Of a stretch of 64,000 bases of DNA, positions 35,167 to 47,500 are shown piece by piece. The notes beneath the pieces were generated by a model that saw nothing but the letters and a program-made list of their open reading frames with translations, was not told the origin of the DNA and searched no databases. Position 1 is the stretch's first letter. Each line of letters opens with the position of its first letter. Position numbers and translations under genes: made by a program. The stretch comes from JACQAP01 sp035548375 (GTDB lineage: Bacteria; Pseudomonadota; Gammaproteobacteria; Burkholderiales; JACQAP01), in assembly GCA_035548375.1 (NCBI GenBank), contig DASZTG010000094.1:62001-126000 (forward strand), written 5' to 3'.

Positions 35167-35949
35167 CTATTGCGCCACCCATCCACCATCGATGTTGTAG
35201 GCCGCGCCGGTGATGGACGCAGCCAGGTCGCCGGCAAGGAACGCGGTCAGCGCCGCGACTTCCTCGATCTTGACGAATTCCTTCGACGGCTGGCGCTCGA
35301 GGATCACATTGCGGATCGCGTCCTCGCGCGAGATGCCGCGCTCTTTCGCACGATCGTTGATCTGCGTTTCGACCAGTGGCGTGAGCACGAAGCCGGGACA
35401 TACGGCGTTGCAGGTAACGCCGCTGCCTGCGGTTTCCAGCGCGACGGTTTTGGTCAGCCCGACGACGCCGTGCTTGGCGGCCACGTAGGCCGACTTGAAC
35501 GGCGACGCCACCAGGCCGTGCGCGGAGGCGATGTTGATGATGCGCCCCCATTTTCTTGCCTTCATGGCCGGCAGCGCGACCCGTATCGCGTGGAACGCCG
35601 ACGACAGGTTGATCGCGATGATGCGATCCCACTGCTCGACCGGAAATTCATCCACGGGCGCGACGTGCTGGATGCCGGCGTTGTTGACCAGCACGTCGAC
35701 CGTGCCGAAGCGCTGCGCCGCCTGGTCGACCATCGCCGTGATTTCCGGCGGCTTCGCCATGTCCGCCGAAGAATAGACCACGGCCACTTTGTATTCCGCG
35801 GCCAGGGACGCACGCAGCTTTTCGATCTGCGCCGCATCGCCGAAACCATTGAGCATGATGTTGCAGCCTTGCGCAGCGAGTGCGCGCGCGATGCCGAGTC
35901 CGATGCCGCTGGTGGAGCCGGTCACAATGGCGGATTTGCCCTTCAGCAT
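35167..35949 (-). CDS. bdhA: D-3-hydroxybutyrate dehydrogenase
   Basis: A 260-residue short-chain dehydrogenase that oxidises D-3-hydroxybutyrate to acetoacetate with NAD, a step in polyhydroxybutyrate breakdown. The cofactor loop is TGSTSGIGLGIA, followed by NNAGIQHVAPVDEFP, the catalytic Ser and Tyr-Lys in IASAHGLVAS and YVAAKHG, and the C-terminal GAAYNIDGGW. The IQHVAPVDEFP and HGLVASPFKSAYVAAKHG segments are specific to this enzyme type among SDRs. The start at 35949 gives the exact N-terminus (MLKGKSAIVTG). It follows the alpha/beta hydrolase gene by 43 bases and is probably co-transcribed. Confidence 0.92.
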   Translation of the reverse strand: MLKGKSAIVTGSTSGIGLGIARALAAQGCNIMLNGFGDAAQIEKLRASLAAEYKVAVVYSSADMAKPPEITAMVDQAAQRFGTVDVLVNNAGIQHVAPVDEFPVEQWDRIIAINLSSAFHAIRVALPAMKARKWGRIINIASAHGLVASPFKSAYVAAKHGVVGLTKTVALETAGSGVTCNAVCPGFVLTPLVETQINDRAKERGISREDAIRNVILERQPSKEFVKIEEVAALTAFLAGDLAASITGAAYNIDGGWVAQ

Positions 35950-35992
35950 CTGCGTGATTCCGTAAAAATTTGAATCGAGTGTAGCAGACGCG

Positions 35993-36772
35993 TCATTCGG
36001 ATCTGCGCAACCCGCGGATGAAATCCACGAGTGCGGCGAGCGTCGCATCCTTGTTCGTGTGGTGCGGCGAATGCGCGCAATCCGGAAGCATCAGCATCCT
36101 GACCGGGCCCGACACCTGCCGCGCGATGGCATCGACTTGCGCGCGCGTGCCGTACTGGTCGTCCTCGCCCTGGATCAACAGCACCGGGCAACGGATCGCC
36201 GGAAGACAGTCCTCGATGTTCCAGCGCAGGAAGTCCGGGTGCAGCCAGATGTCGTTCCAGCCGCGAAACGTCGATCCGACGTCGTCATGGAAGCGGCCCA
36301 GGCGCTCGGAGAGGTCGGTCGTCGCAAACGCGACCTTCGCCTCCGCGATGCTTTTCACGGTAACAGGCTCCACGAACACATGCGGCGCGATCGCGGCCAG
36401 GCCGCGCACCGGGCGCTTCCCAGCCCCCGCATGAATCAACGCGATGGAAGCACCGTCGCTGTGTCCGACCAGGACCGGATCGGGAATCCCGAGTTGATCG
36501 AGCATCTCGGGCAGCACGTCCAGCGCCTCGCGGTGCATGTAGTCCACGCTCCGCGACGCAGCGAGTTTCTCGGACTTGCCATAGCCATAACGCGAGTACA
36601 CCAGCGCCGGGCAGCCGCTTGCAGCGACGACCTCGCCGGGAAACCGCTTCCACAGCGCCACCGAGCCCAGCCCCTCGTGCAGGAAGACGAGCGTCGGCGC
36701 GCCGGGCGTTCGGCTTTCGGGATGCAGCAGGGAATATTCGAGGCGATGGCCGCCGGCTTGCAGGAAATCCAC
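35993..36772 (-). CDS. alpha/beta hydrolase
   Basis: A 259-residue cytoplasmic alpha/beta hydrolase. HEGLGSVALWKRFP forms the oxyanion region, the nucleophile is Ser in VGHSDGASIAL, the acid lies in IQGEDDQYG and the His in CAHSPHHTNKD. The HEGLGS pattern with GHSDG is seen in a group of hydrolases often next to hydroxybutyrate or aromatic catabolic genes. Here it precedes bdhA, so it might hydrolyse a hydroxybutyrate ester or oligomer; this is inference from position. No strong ribosome binding site precedes the ATG at 36772. Confidence 0.86.
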   Translation of the reverse strand: MDFLQAGGHRLEYSLLHPESRTPGAPTLVFLHEGLGSVALWKRFPGEVVAASGCPALVYSRYGYGKSEKLAASRSVDYMHREALDVLPEMLDQLGIPDPVLVGHSDGASIALIHAGAGKRPVRGLAAIAPHVFVEPVTVKSIAEAKVAFATTDLSERLGRFHDDVGSTFRGWNDIWLHPDFLRWNIEDCLPAIRCPVLLIQGEDDQYGTRAQVDAIARQVSGPVRMLMLPDCAHSPHHTNKDATLAALVDFIRGLRRSE

Positions 36773-36820
36773 GGATTGCGCGCGGGAGATTGCTCTGCCG
36801 CGATGTTACAGCACGGTCGG

Positions 36821-38509
36821 TCAGAACAGCAGCGCCTGGATGGAAAAGTCCAGGCGAAAATCTCCGCTATAGCCCGCGGGCTTGTTCAACGGAATGCCGG
36901 CCACGAGGCGGCCGCTGAAGCGCGAGCCTAAATCGAAGGTCAGGCCGCTGCCGATGCTGTACAGGCAATCGTCGGAATGCACCGAGCGGTTGCCGTTGCG
37001 CTGGACGATGGCGACGCCGGAATCCAGGAACGCAAAGGCGCCGACATGGAATTTCTCGGGCACCAGCGCGGCCGGAACCGGGAAATGCAGCTCGGCGCTG
37101 GCGATCACGCCTTCATCAGCGGTTAGCAAGCCTTCCGAATAGCCGCGCACCGTCGACGAGCCGCCAAGCTGGAACTGCTCGGTGGAAGGCAGCGGATGCG
37201 TGTCCGACCATTGCAGGCTCAGGCGCATCTGCGCATACCAGTCGGGCGCGATCGGCTGGATGCGGTAGAGGTCGCCGTTGAACTTCAGGAAATTGCGATC
37301 GCCGCCGAAATCGTCGAAGCCCTGGGTGAACACGTCGCGCGTGTACCAGGTGCCGCCGTTGCGCCCGAAGGTCTGCAGGTCGATGCCCAGCCCGGCGCTG
37401 CGCACATCGAGCTCGGAAATCTCGATGCCGCTGAAGGTCGTGACCGAGTGCTTCGAGGCGGCGAGCGCCAGCGCGTTCAGGCGCGTGGTACTGCTGGCGA
37501 TGATCGGTTGCGTCAGGTTCAGCCCCACGGTGCTCGCGTAGCCGCCGATGTCGAGCGCCTCGAACGGGCCCTTGATCACCTTGATGTCGCTGTAGTCGTA
37601 GCTCAGGCCCACGCGCGTGCCGCTCGAATGGACCGGCACGGCATACGAGGTCGACACGGCCTTGGTGCCTTCGGCGCCATACGCGGTCAGCGAAAATGCG
37701 TCGCGAATGCCGAACACGCTGCTGTCCTGGAAGGTCAGCCCGCCGCGGTATTCGCCCACGGTTTCGGCGCCGGCGTTGTCGGCAAACAGCGAAAGCCGGT
37801 AGTGCGGCGGCTCGACGACATGCACGACGGGCGTGACCGTGCCTGTCTGCGTGCCGGGACGAAGCTCCGCCGTGGTTTGCAAGTCGGTCGTGGCGTTGAC
37901 GATTTCCAGGTCGCGCTCGAGGCGCGACACGTCGAACAACTCGCCGGCATGCGAAGAAATGCGCCGCTTCAGGAAGCTGGTGCGCGTTGACGCATTGCCC
38001 TCGATTTCGACCTCGCCGGCCTTCGCTTCGACCAGCCGCACATCGACCTTGCCGTCTTCCACGGTCTGCGCGGGCAGGAAAGCGCGGCAGGTCAGGCAGT
38101 TTTTCGCCTTGTAGAGCGCATTGATTTCGTCGACGAGCTCGAAGAGTTGGGCGAGGCTGACCTCCCTGCCCTCGTATTTCGCCGCGACGCCGCGCAACTG
38201 CTCGCGGCTCAGGACTTCCGACGCGCCGATCCGGATTTCCTCGACGCGGATGCGCACGTCTCCCCCGGGCGTGCCCGCGGCCGGCCTCTGGGTCTTGTCG
38301 ATGACTTCCGGCCCGGCCGGCTGCTGCTCGCGCAGGCGCTTCTGCAACTCGAAGTATTCCTGCGTGCTGCGCTGCTGCTCCTGGACCGCGCCCGGCGACG
38401 GCGGCGTCTGCGCGAAAGCGCTGAAGCCGCCGGCGAGCATGACCATCGCGGCACCGACGATCGGAACGCTAACCGCGCGCAAGCGGTGGTTGCGAGCCGC
38501 CGTGCTCAC
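36821..38509 (-). CDS. TpsB outer-membrane transporter (ShlB/FhaC family)
   Basis: A 562-residue two-partner-secretion transporter. After a signal ending FSAFAQ (residue about 34) come a Gln-rich linker helix (EQQRSTQEYFELQKRLREQQ), two POTRA domains (about 85-240) with an unusual CLTC pair in the first, and a 16-strand barrel. The VRGYSEG motif of loop 6 is intact, and the protein ends in the aromatic-terminated strand FSIQALLF. The GTG start at 38509 overlaps the TpsA stop by four bases (GTGA), so the pair is coupled and TpsB should secrete the giant exoprotein encoded upstream. Confidence 0.92.
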   Translation of the reverse strand: MSTAARNHRLRAVSVPIVGAAMVMLAGGFSAFAQTPPSPGAVQEQQRSTQEYFELQKRLREQQPAGPEVIDKTQRPAAGTPGGDVRIRVEEIRIGASEVLSREQLRGVAAKYEGREVSLAQLFELVDEINALYKAKNCLTCRAFLPAQTVEDGKVDVRLVEAKAGEVEIEGNASTRTSFLKRRISSHAGELFDVSRLERDLEIVNATTDLQTTAELRPGTQTGTVTPVVHVVEPPHYRLSLFADNAGAETVGEYRGGLTFQDSSVFGIRDAFSLTAYGAEGTKAVSTSYAVPVHSSGTRVGLSYDYSDIKVIKGPFEALDIGGYASTVGLNLTQPIIASSTTRLNALALAASKHSVTTFSGIEISELDVRSAGLGIDLQTFGRNGGTWYTRDVFTQGFDDFGGDRNFLKFNGDLYRIQPIAPDWYAQMRLSLQWSDTHPLPSTEQFQLGGSSTVRGYSEGLLTADEGVIASAELHFPVPAALVPEKFHVGAFAFLDSGVAIVQRNGNRSVHSDDCLYSIGSGLTFDLGSRFSGRLVAGIPLNKPAGYSGDFRLDFSIQALLF

Positions 38510-41500
38510 CGGCCGTTCACTTCGAGCTGCTCGATGCTGATGATCGCGTCTTCCGGAATCAGGGACTCGCTGGACCAGGTCACCAGGCCGTCTTCGGGCG
38601 TCGTTTCATTTTGTGCCTGTTTGTCGCTGCGAATACCGAGCATCGACAGCAGCCGCGGGATGAAATGCGTGACGGAATTCTCGGGGCCGACGCCGTTCAC
38701 GGAGATATTGTCCTTGTAGTCGATCGCCAGCGCATTGGTCTCGAACCTCGGGTCGGCGAAGAACCGCAGGTAGAAAGGAAACGGCGCATACAGTTGCAAG
38801 TCGGCGTCATCGTGGTGCACGCGGCCGGCGTTGTCGAGCCAGGCTGTGAAGGACTGATTCGTGAACACACCGGTTCCGCCGATCGACGCGCTCTCGATCC
38901 AGAGATTCGCGACGCTCGCATTGATCTGCGCGTCCTGCGCGGACAGGCGGTCGATGGTCACGCCGTTCGCGAAAACGATGTTCGCATCGACGGTGCCCGC
39001 CATGCCGCCGCCCGCGCCCTGCAAGGTCATGTGCAGCGGGCCGCTGCCGCCGGTCTGGGTCACGCTGTCCAGCTTCACGCTGCTCGCACTCGCGCTCAGG
39101 CTTTGCGATACCTGCGCCTGCGTGACTTCGATCTCCCCGCCGGCGCCGGCAACCGCCAGGTTCGCGCTCGCCGGATCGAGATCGTCGATCAGGAGCTTGC
39201 CGCCGGTGGTCAGCGCAACGCTGACCGCGTCGAGCGCCGTGATCTTGCCGATGGTCGCATCGCCGCCCGCGACGAGCAGGTCCAACGAGCCGTTCAGGGC
39301 GGTCAGTGCGTCCGCCTTCAGGCTGGTGTTGCGCTGCTCGAGATAAAGATTGCCGAATGCCGACGCGTTCGTCGTGCCGTGGTCTTCGATCACGAAACGC
39401 TTCGTTGCGGCGCCCACGTCCGCCGTATCCGAATTGAGCGTGATGCCCTCGGCGGTGACATTGACGCCGCTGAATCCCGCGGCGGCCAGCACGGCAGCAT
39501 GCGCCGTCACGTTCGCGGCACCGCCGGCCTGTACCTGGCCGACAAAAAGATTGCCGTCTGCGGAGAGCTGCGCATCGGTACCCGCCGTCAGCGAGGCGAC
39601 GTTGAACGACGCGCCCGCTCCATGCACGTTCGCGCTGCCGCCTGCACTTCCGGAGAACGAATCGGTGTCCGCGACCTGCATGGTCAGCGCATTCTGCGAG
39701 GAACCGATGTCGCCGTCCGCGTGGATGTTCACGCCGTGCGCGTTGATGACCACGCCGCTGCTGCCCGCGAACACGCCGCCGTCGTCGGCTTCCAGCACGA
39801 GCTGGCCGCCCGCGAAAATGCTGTCGACAGTGAGATTGCCCGACGAGGTGAGGTAGGCATTCTGCGCCGCCGAAGCAGACACCAGCTTGCCGCCGACTTC
39901 CAGGGTCAAGGGCGCAAGCGCCGTACCCAGCGAACCGGTTCCGACGGTCAGGCGCAGATCCCCGCCCGCCGAGATCAGCGGCAGGTTCGGATTCGTGCGC
40001 GTAGCCGCGGCGACGATGCTGGCCGGGGCGATCAAGCCCACGGCGCCGCCGGCCTGGACACGGTCGACGACCAGCGTCGGCCGGACCGATTGCACGAAGG
40101 CGGCATCGCCCGCGGTCGCGTTCAAGGCACCCGTCATCTCGACGAACACCGGCGCTGTCTGCGCGATGCGGAACCCGTAAGGCGTGATACCGGCGGGCAC
40201 CGATGCGTAGTCCACGCTGCCATCTGGCAACGTGGCAAGCTCGTAGGTCACGAAGTTGCCTTGCGCGTCCTTGCCCAGGGACTGGATGTCGCCCGGGGCT
40301 TTCGCCAAGGTCATCGCGGCCGATTGCTTGGTGCTCAAGGTGCCGGCGACGATGCTGTCGAGCGAGATGTCGATCGGGTCCGCCAGCTTGCCCACGCCCG
40401 TGCCGGCGACAAGCGTCACGTTGTGGCCAACGATGTTGGGATCGCCGATGCCGACCGGCGCGCCGGAGTTGGATTTCAGCGCCGCCTGCTTGATGGAATT
40501 GCTGAGTTCGGCTTCCGTCCAGACCGCATTCTTGGTCAGGTCCGCGACCTGCGCGTCGGTGGCGTGATAGCTGAAATTCGGATCGGGCTGCGCCGTCTGC
40601 CAGCCGCCGCCCACGTTTTCGTTCAACCACGCGACGGTCGTCTGGTAGCGCGCGCTGGAAGTGTCGCCGGCATGGACCAGCGCGAAGTAATCCTGGTAGT
40701 AGCGGTTCGCCAGGTTCTCGAAAGCAATGACGGACCTGGCGGTACGCGAGCCTTCTTCTTCTGCGCCGTACTGTTGCGTCAGGTGCAGGTCCTGCCAGAC
40801 CTGGCGCACCTGGTCCTGCCCGAGCGTATCCGAAGTCGTCTGCCCGCTCTCGTTCAGGATCGAGCCGTGCGGCACGCTGATCGAGATGTCGCCGTCGGCC
40901 ACCGAAGCAATGCGCCCGACGAGGAAGTCGTGCGTGGCCGTATCGGTCAGCCAGATGTTGCGCTGTGCGGTCGCGTCCACCTTGCCGCTGGCGCCGTCCG
41001 GGCCCATGGCGCTCACGCGCACCGGCGTCGCCTGCGAGCCGATGTTGCCGAGCGTGCTCGTCAGCGTGACGTTCGAGCCGACGATCGCGCCGCTGCCGCC
41101 GGCCACCGGCAGCAGGTCGTCGAGCGCGCGAACCCAGACGTTGCCGAACTGCGTGCCCGCCGTGTTCTTGGAGACAACCGAAGCGATGCGCCCGCCTTGC
41201 AGGTCGAGGTAAACACCGTCGGTTCCGCCGAGCGCGGTGACGGTGCCGTCGGCCGACATGCGCGCGAACACCGGCTGCTGGTTCGCACCGATGCCGGCGG
41301 TCGCGGAAATGACCAGGCTGTCGGTCTGGATGGCCGCGTTGGTCGCCTGCGTGATGGCACCGCCCGCATTGATGCTGGTAGCACCTCCCGGATTGGTAAT
41401 GGTGCCGAGCATGGACACGGCGGCGTTGGACCGGATGTCGACGTTGCCGACCGACGAGCCCGTGAAGTTGATCGCGATCGGATAATCCGCCCGCACCGAC

Positions 41501-44500
41501 GCGCTGATGGTGAGCGTCGCTTCCTTCGGGAAGAACAGCGATGGGCCGGTCCACGTTGGGTCAGCATTGCGCCACCAGAAGTTCTGGCTGCCGCTGGGGT
41601 TCGACGTGAAATTGTAGAAGTCCGTCAACTGCCCGGTGATCGTGCGCGTGAACGCCGGGCCGCCGGGCTGCAGGTTCGGATCGCCGTTCGGCAAGGTCGG
41701 CACCGCGCCCTGAGGCGCGATCGAGAACCCACCGCTGGCCGTGACGAATTGCCATGGATTGTTCGCCTGCCCCGCGGGCATCTCCCAGGACCAGTTGCAG
41801 CAATTCAGGATGTTGCCCCACGCGTCCAGCGCATCGCCGCCGCCGGTGACTGCCGGCAGCGCGTTGTGGAGCTTTGCGACTTCCTGCCAGGCCCAGCGCA
41901 ATCCTTGCACCGGCGTGTAGCTGGAGCTGGCCGGCATCAAAGTCATGTTGCCGTTTTCGACGGTGCTACCCTCGGCGCCGTTGTAGACCGACACGCCGCT
42001 CTGCGGCGTGTACTGGTAGACCCAGTGCCGCGTCGCGCTGTCGAGGAAGTGGTCGTTGATGTCGACCGAGCTCACGATCGTCTGCGTCGGACCGGCATTG
42101 CCCGCGTAGATGTCCTGCAGCACCACCGCGCGGCCTGTTTCGTTGTCGATGCGCACGTTGCCCAGGCCGCCGTTCACATGGATGTTGCCGAGCTGGTTCG
42201 TGCTGATGATGCCGCCGTCGAGCACGAGCGATCCACCGTCGGACGAGGCGCGCACGTCGTCGAGCAGGATGCGATGGTTCAGCAGGTCGTACTTCGCGCC
42301 GATCACCGAATCCCCGTTCGCCATCTTGAGGCCGTCGAGCGGGATCACGGAGGCGGCGGTCGAGCCGCTGCTCAGGTAAGCCTGCTCGGCCTGGTAAATG
42401 GCGCCGCCCTGTGCTGTCAGCGACGCCGGCAGCACGATCGACCAGTCGGTGCTGGCGCCGATCGATATGCCGCCGTCGATGTCGATGTACTTCGCCTTGA
42501 TCAGCACCTTGCCGCCGTAGATCGCCGAGCTCGCCGCGCTGCCGCTGTAGTCGCCGGAGGCGTAATTGTAGGAAACCGGACCGGTGGAAACCTGCGGGTT
42601 GACGTCTATCACGCTGCAAAGGCCGCCGGTGCAGTCGCCGTGTATGAAGTAGTGCTTCTGGAGGACGCCATTGACGACCACGGCATGCGGGTCGCCGCCG
42701 TCGTGCGCCGTCGGCGTGAACAACGTGGTGAATGCCAGGTTGGCGTTCGGCCCGCCGATCAGCGCCAGCAGCGGGTCCGAGGGATTGCCGCCCGGCCATC
42801 CCATCTGCGCATCCCATTCCGAATACGGGTTGCCGCCGGAGAAGTAGGCGCCCGGATCCGGCACCTCGATGACGGCCACGCCCTCGGGGATCTTGACGTT
42901 GACGGTCTTGCCGAAAATCGTCGCCGCCTGGCCGAGCGAGCCGGCGTCGTTCGTGATGTTGACCGTGCCGCCGATGTTCTGGATGTCCTTGGTCAGGAAG
43001 ATGCTCGGGCCGTACTGCGAATTCCCGACCGGGCCTGCGTGAGAGTTGTGGATGGTAATGGTGCCCGCGCCGTTGTCCTCCGAATGCAGCGTGATGGAGC
43101 CGGCGTTCTCCCTCAAGGCCGTGCCGGTGAAGGCGATGCCGCCGCCGGGCGTGTTCGGGATCAGCACGTTGCCGAGGACCAGGTAGTTCGAGCTCTGGTT
43201 GTCCACGGTGATGGTCGGCGAGCTATGCGCCGTGATCGTGCCGGAGCCTGACAGCGTGTCGGCATGCACGGTCACCGTGCCGCCGGCCGCGAACAGCGTG
43301 CCCAGCGTGACGGCGCCGACGTCGTCGGACGAGGTGCCCGACTTGATCAGCAGCGCGCCTGTGCCGGAAAAGTGGTCGTCGATGAACGCCGGCACGTCGA
43401 AGCTCGTATCGTGAGTGAGCGTGAACGGCGCGGCGCCGTCGTTGACGTCGTAGTTGCAGGTCGCGGAGCCCGGCGGGCAGTTCGCGTCGGTGATCGTGAT
43501 CTGCATCGTGTGGTAGATGCCGGCCTCGACCTGCGCGCCCTGGCCGACCGCCACTTCGGCCGTCGTGACCGGCTGCGGCGAGCTGTTGCCGATGTTGCCG
43601 GTGTCCGTCGGGATGAATCCGAGCTGGTAGCCGTGCCCGGCGCCGTGCGCGGTCGCCGTAATGTCGCCGTTGTACGCGCCGACCGTCACGTTCTGCGCGC
43701 TCAGGATTTTCGCGTTCGCGTCGATTTCGAGCTTGGCGTGGCTGGTCACGTCCGAGTTGACTGTCGCATAGGGAAGTGCCAACAGCGCACGGACGTAGGA
43801 ATCGCCGCTGGCGTTCGCGGCGATGCTGGCATCGAGCACGCCGGTGGCGTCGTCGCCTGCCATCACGTTCACGTTGCCGAAGCCCCTGAGTGTCGTGCCC
43901 TCGCCGATGATGACGTCTTCCTTCACGTCCGCCGTCGTGTGCGCGAGCGCCACGCCGATGCCCGCGAGGCCCCAGGTGTTGACGAGCGAAACCGCGTTGA
44001 GGCTCGCCTGCGTGAACGTGCCGACGGCGATGTTGCCCGTGCTCGTCAGCAGCGAACCCTCGCCGATGTCGACCTTGTTGGCGATCGTCGCTTCGATGCC
44101 GGAATTGGTGCCTGCGCCAGCGATCGCGCCGCCGGTGTTCAACGTGATGTGGTCGCTGGCCGCCACGAGGGTCGAGGCTTCGAGGACGATGCCGCCCGGG
44201 TGCAGGATGGGATCGGTGCCCGAGTCCAGCTTGACGCCTGTGTCGAGCGCGACTTCCGTCGTGCTGTTGATGCTGGCGCTGCTCTCCGCCGCGCTGCCGG
44301 TCAATACGCCGCCTGCCGCAGCCGAGGCGCTGTCTCCGGTGGTGGTGGAAATGAATTCATTGTGCGCCCGCGCGACGATGCCCTGGCCGGCAACGATGTC
44401 CACGTTGCTGCCGATTTCGACCTTCGCGTCGGCGCTGACGTCGTGGTTCACGAATGCGCCGCTGGCGCCCACCGCGGCCGCGTTCACGGAATTGGCTTCG

Positions 44501-47500
44501 CCGCCATAGTTGCTCGTGTGCAATGCCTGCAAGGTCACCGCGCCGGAATGGATCGCCGGCACGCTGGCGCTGCTGGATGCCCCCACGCCGGCGAACACGT
44601 GCGAATCGTCAGAAGTATCGGACTCGGAGCCGTTGCCTGCAAAGACGCCACCCGAGCCGGCGGTGGAGTGCGCATCGTTCGAGTCGGTTGCCACGGCGGC
44701 AATCAGCAAACCGCCCGCGCGGCTGGTAGTGGTCTTCGTGTCGCTGCCGAGCTCGGCATGCGTCGTACCCGACGAGTCGGCGTGCGAAATGGTCACGCCC
44801 ACCGCCAGCGCGCCGCCGGCGGTCACGCCCATCGTCTCCGCGTACTGGTTGCTGCTGCGCCCGGCGGCAATGATCACGTCGCCGTCGGGCAGCTTCACGC
44901 GATCGCCGGTGGCGGCGATGACGTCGCCGGAAGATTGCGAGATCGCGAGCGCGCCGGAGCCGCCGACGAGTCCGCCGCCAGCAGCCGCCACAGCCAAAGT
45001 CGCATTGCCGTGATCGCCGCCGAAGGAATTCGAAGCCGTCACGGACAACGCGCCGGCGTTTGCAAGGTCGGCGTCGTCGTTCACCAGCGCCGAAGTCGTA
45101 CCGCCGGAAGTCGATTGCGCCACCGACCCGCCGTAGGCACCGGTCGCGGCAGCACTCACGCCATACGCGTTCGCCTCCTGCTCGTTGCTGCGTGTGGCAC
45201 CCACTTCGACCGCCGCGGCATGGGTTACCTTGACCGAGTTGCCGATATAGGCTTCCACCGTGGCGTTCGAGTCGATCTTTGCGACCGCCTGCACGAGCGT
45301 GATGCCGCCGATGGCGCCGATGTAGGCATCCATGCTGGAATCCGTGATCGTCGCGTCCGCATGCACGGTGATGCTGCCGTTCGTGCTGAGCGTGGCGCCC
45401 TGGCCAACGAAAGCCTGCACGTAGGGATTCAGCGTGACGAGGCCGACGGAAGCGCCTGCGCCGCCCAGGCCGGCGGTGCCGCCGCCGTCGATCGCGTGGA
45501 CCTTGATGGTGTCCGCTGCCTGGACCGTGATGTCGCCGCTGGTGGTGGTCACGCTCGCGGAATTTCCGATCGAGGCGCTCGTGCCTCCCGGTATGACGGT
45601 CGAGCCGAACATCGAGCCGACCGAAAGCCCGGATGAATCGCCCGGCATGCCCATGAGGTCGAATGTCTTCGTGGTCTGGCCGTCCACCGTGCTTTGCGTG
45701 TTGGCGACATCGGAAGCCGACATGGTCGCGCCGATGGACAGCACGGTCACTGCTCCGGCCACGCCGACGACGCCGCCGCCGAACGCGATGACGCCGGAAG
45801 TGACGTCGCGATTCGAGGTCGCGGTCACCGCGACATCACCGATGGCATGGACCTCGGTGTTGGCGCCGATGGACGCGTTGACGGTATTGCGGATGGACGT
45901 GGCATCGACGCCGGCGCCCACGCCGACGAAGGCCCCGCCGGCACCAAATATTTGCGTATCTATCGTTGTCTTGTTGGAAGCGCTGACCTCTATCTGCTGG
46001 CCGGCATTGGCATTCGTGGTGCCGGCGTTGATCTTGGTCGTGCCGCCGGTGGGCTCACTGATATAGGCCTCGGTGGTCGTGGCGATGTTGTTGACCACCA
46101 CGCTCGCCGCGGCGCCGAACCACTGCGAGATCGCGATGCCCATGACGCCGCTGTTGGCCTCCTGGGACGACACCGCCTGCACGCGCGTGGCACCCATCGC
46201 ATCGGTCTGCGCATTGGAAATGTAGGCGCGCGTCGCGTTTTCGATCGTCACCGCGGACACCGCGGCGCCGCCCGACGCGCCGAAGCTCACTGCCGCGGCA
46301 CCGCCGAGCATGCCGGAGCTGCCGTCGCGTCCGATGTACACGTGGTCCTCGGCGTGAACGACCAGGTCGCCGCCGACGTCGATGCTATTGGCGTTGATGA
46401 TGTAGGCTTCGTTGGTGCCGCCGATCTTGGTGACGAAGACGGTGCCGGCCAGCGCGGCGTCGCTGCCACCGGCGGCGGCAATGCCCACGCCTTCCACCGA
46501 TTCGGTCGAAAAGGTCGCGACCTTCAATGCGTTCCTGGCGTCGGCTTCCGCGCCGTCGATGTAGGCCTTGGTCGTGGTGTCGATCAGGCCGATGCCCACC
46601 GTGGCCCCCACGCCCGCGGTGCTGAGCCCCACGCCGAGGCCGCCGAGGTCGCTCGAATACGCGACGGTCGAAAACGCCTCGACGCTCACATCCTGCGTCG
46701 CGCTCGAATTGGACTGGTCGCGCGTGTTGACCTTCGAGCCACCGTCGATGTAGGCAAGCGTCGAGCCGCTGGCTTCGTTGCCGGCGCCGGTCAGCCCGAT
46801 GCCGACGTTGGCGCTCAGGCCACCCGAAATGCCCCAGGTCTCGGCATCCTGGCTGGTGCTCGCCAGCACCGCCACGCCGCGTGCCAAACGCGTACCCGCG
46901 CCGGTCGTGCCCAGCGTGGGCACCGTCACCAGGTTGAAGCCCTTCGCGTCCACCAGCGAACCGCCGGTGATGTCGGCGCGCGTGTCGCCGTAGAGCAGGT
47001 TCACGGCCACGGTTCCGCCGAAACCCGCGGTCTTGAGGCCGATGCCGAGCGCGCCGGCGTAGATCGTGAAATCGTAGTCTGCAATCGAGGTGACGGCGAT
47101 GCTGCCGTATGAACTCACGTCGGCCGCGCTCAGGTAAGCGGCCGTGGTCGTATCGATGCGATTCACTGCGACCGATCCGGCAAGGCCGACGGACTGCCCG
47201 CCTGCGAAGCCGATGCCGATGGTTTCGATGTCGTCGTCGGTCGTTGCGGTAACGATTACGTTGCCGCCGGTCGATACGACTTTCGCGTTCAGCAGGTAAG
47301 CCGAGACGTCGTTGTCGATGCTGCTGTATGCGCCGGACGCGCCCACCCCGCCGGAATTGGTGGAGAGCGCGAGGCCGCCGCCGATCGCGAGGATGGAAGA
47401 ATCGTCGCTGGCCGATACCGCAACGGCGCCGCTCGCCTGGACGCCGTTCGCGAGCTTGCCGGATACATAGGCCGTATCCGTGCTTTCGATCATGTTGGCG

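Noticed and set aside
38506..38700. Contact-dependent inhibition toxin at the TpsA C-terminus
   Set aside because: The protein ends in an ordinary beta-rich tail directly before tpsB; there is no VENN-like junction and no small immunity gene.
38611..43251. 1546-codon plus-strand open frame, and similar long frames at 43264-45636 and 47572-50949
   Set aside because: These are antisense shadows in a GC-rich, repetitive gene. The minus-strand tpsA frame is intact with a TPS domain and a coupled transporter.
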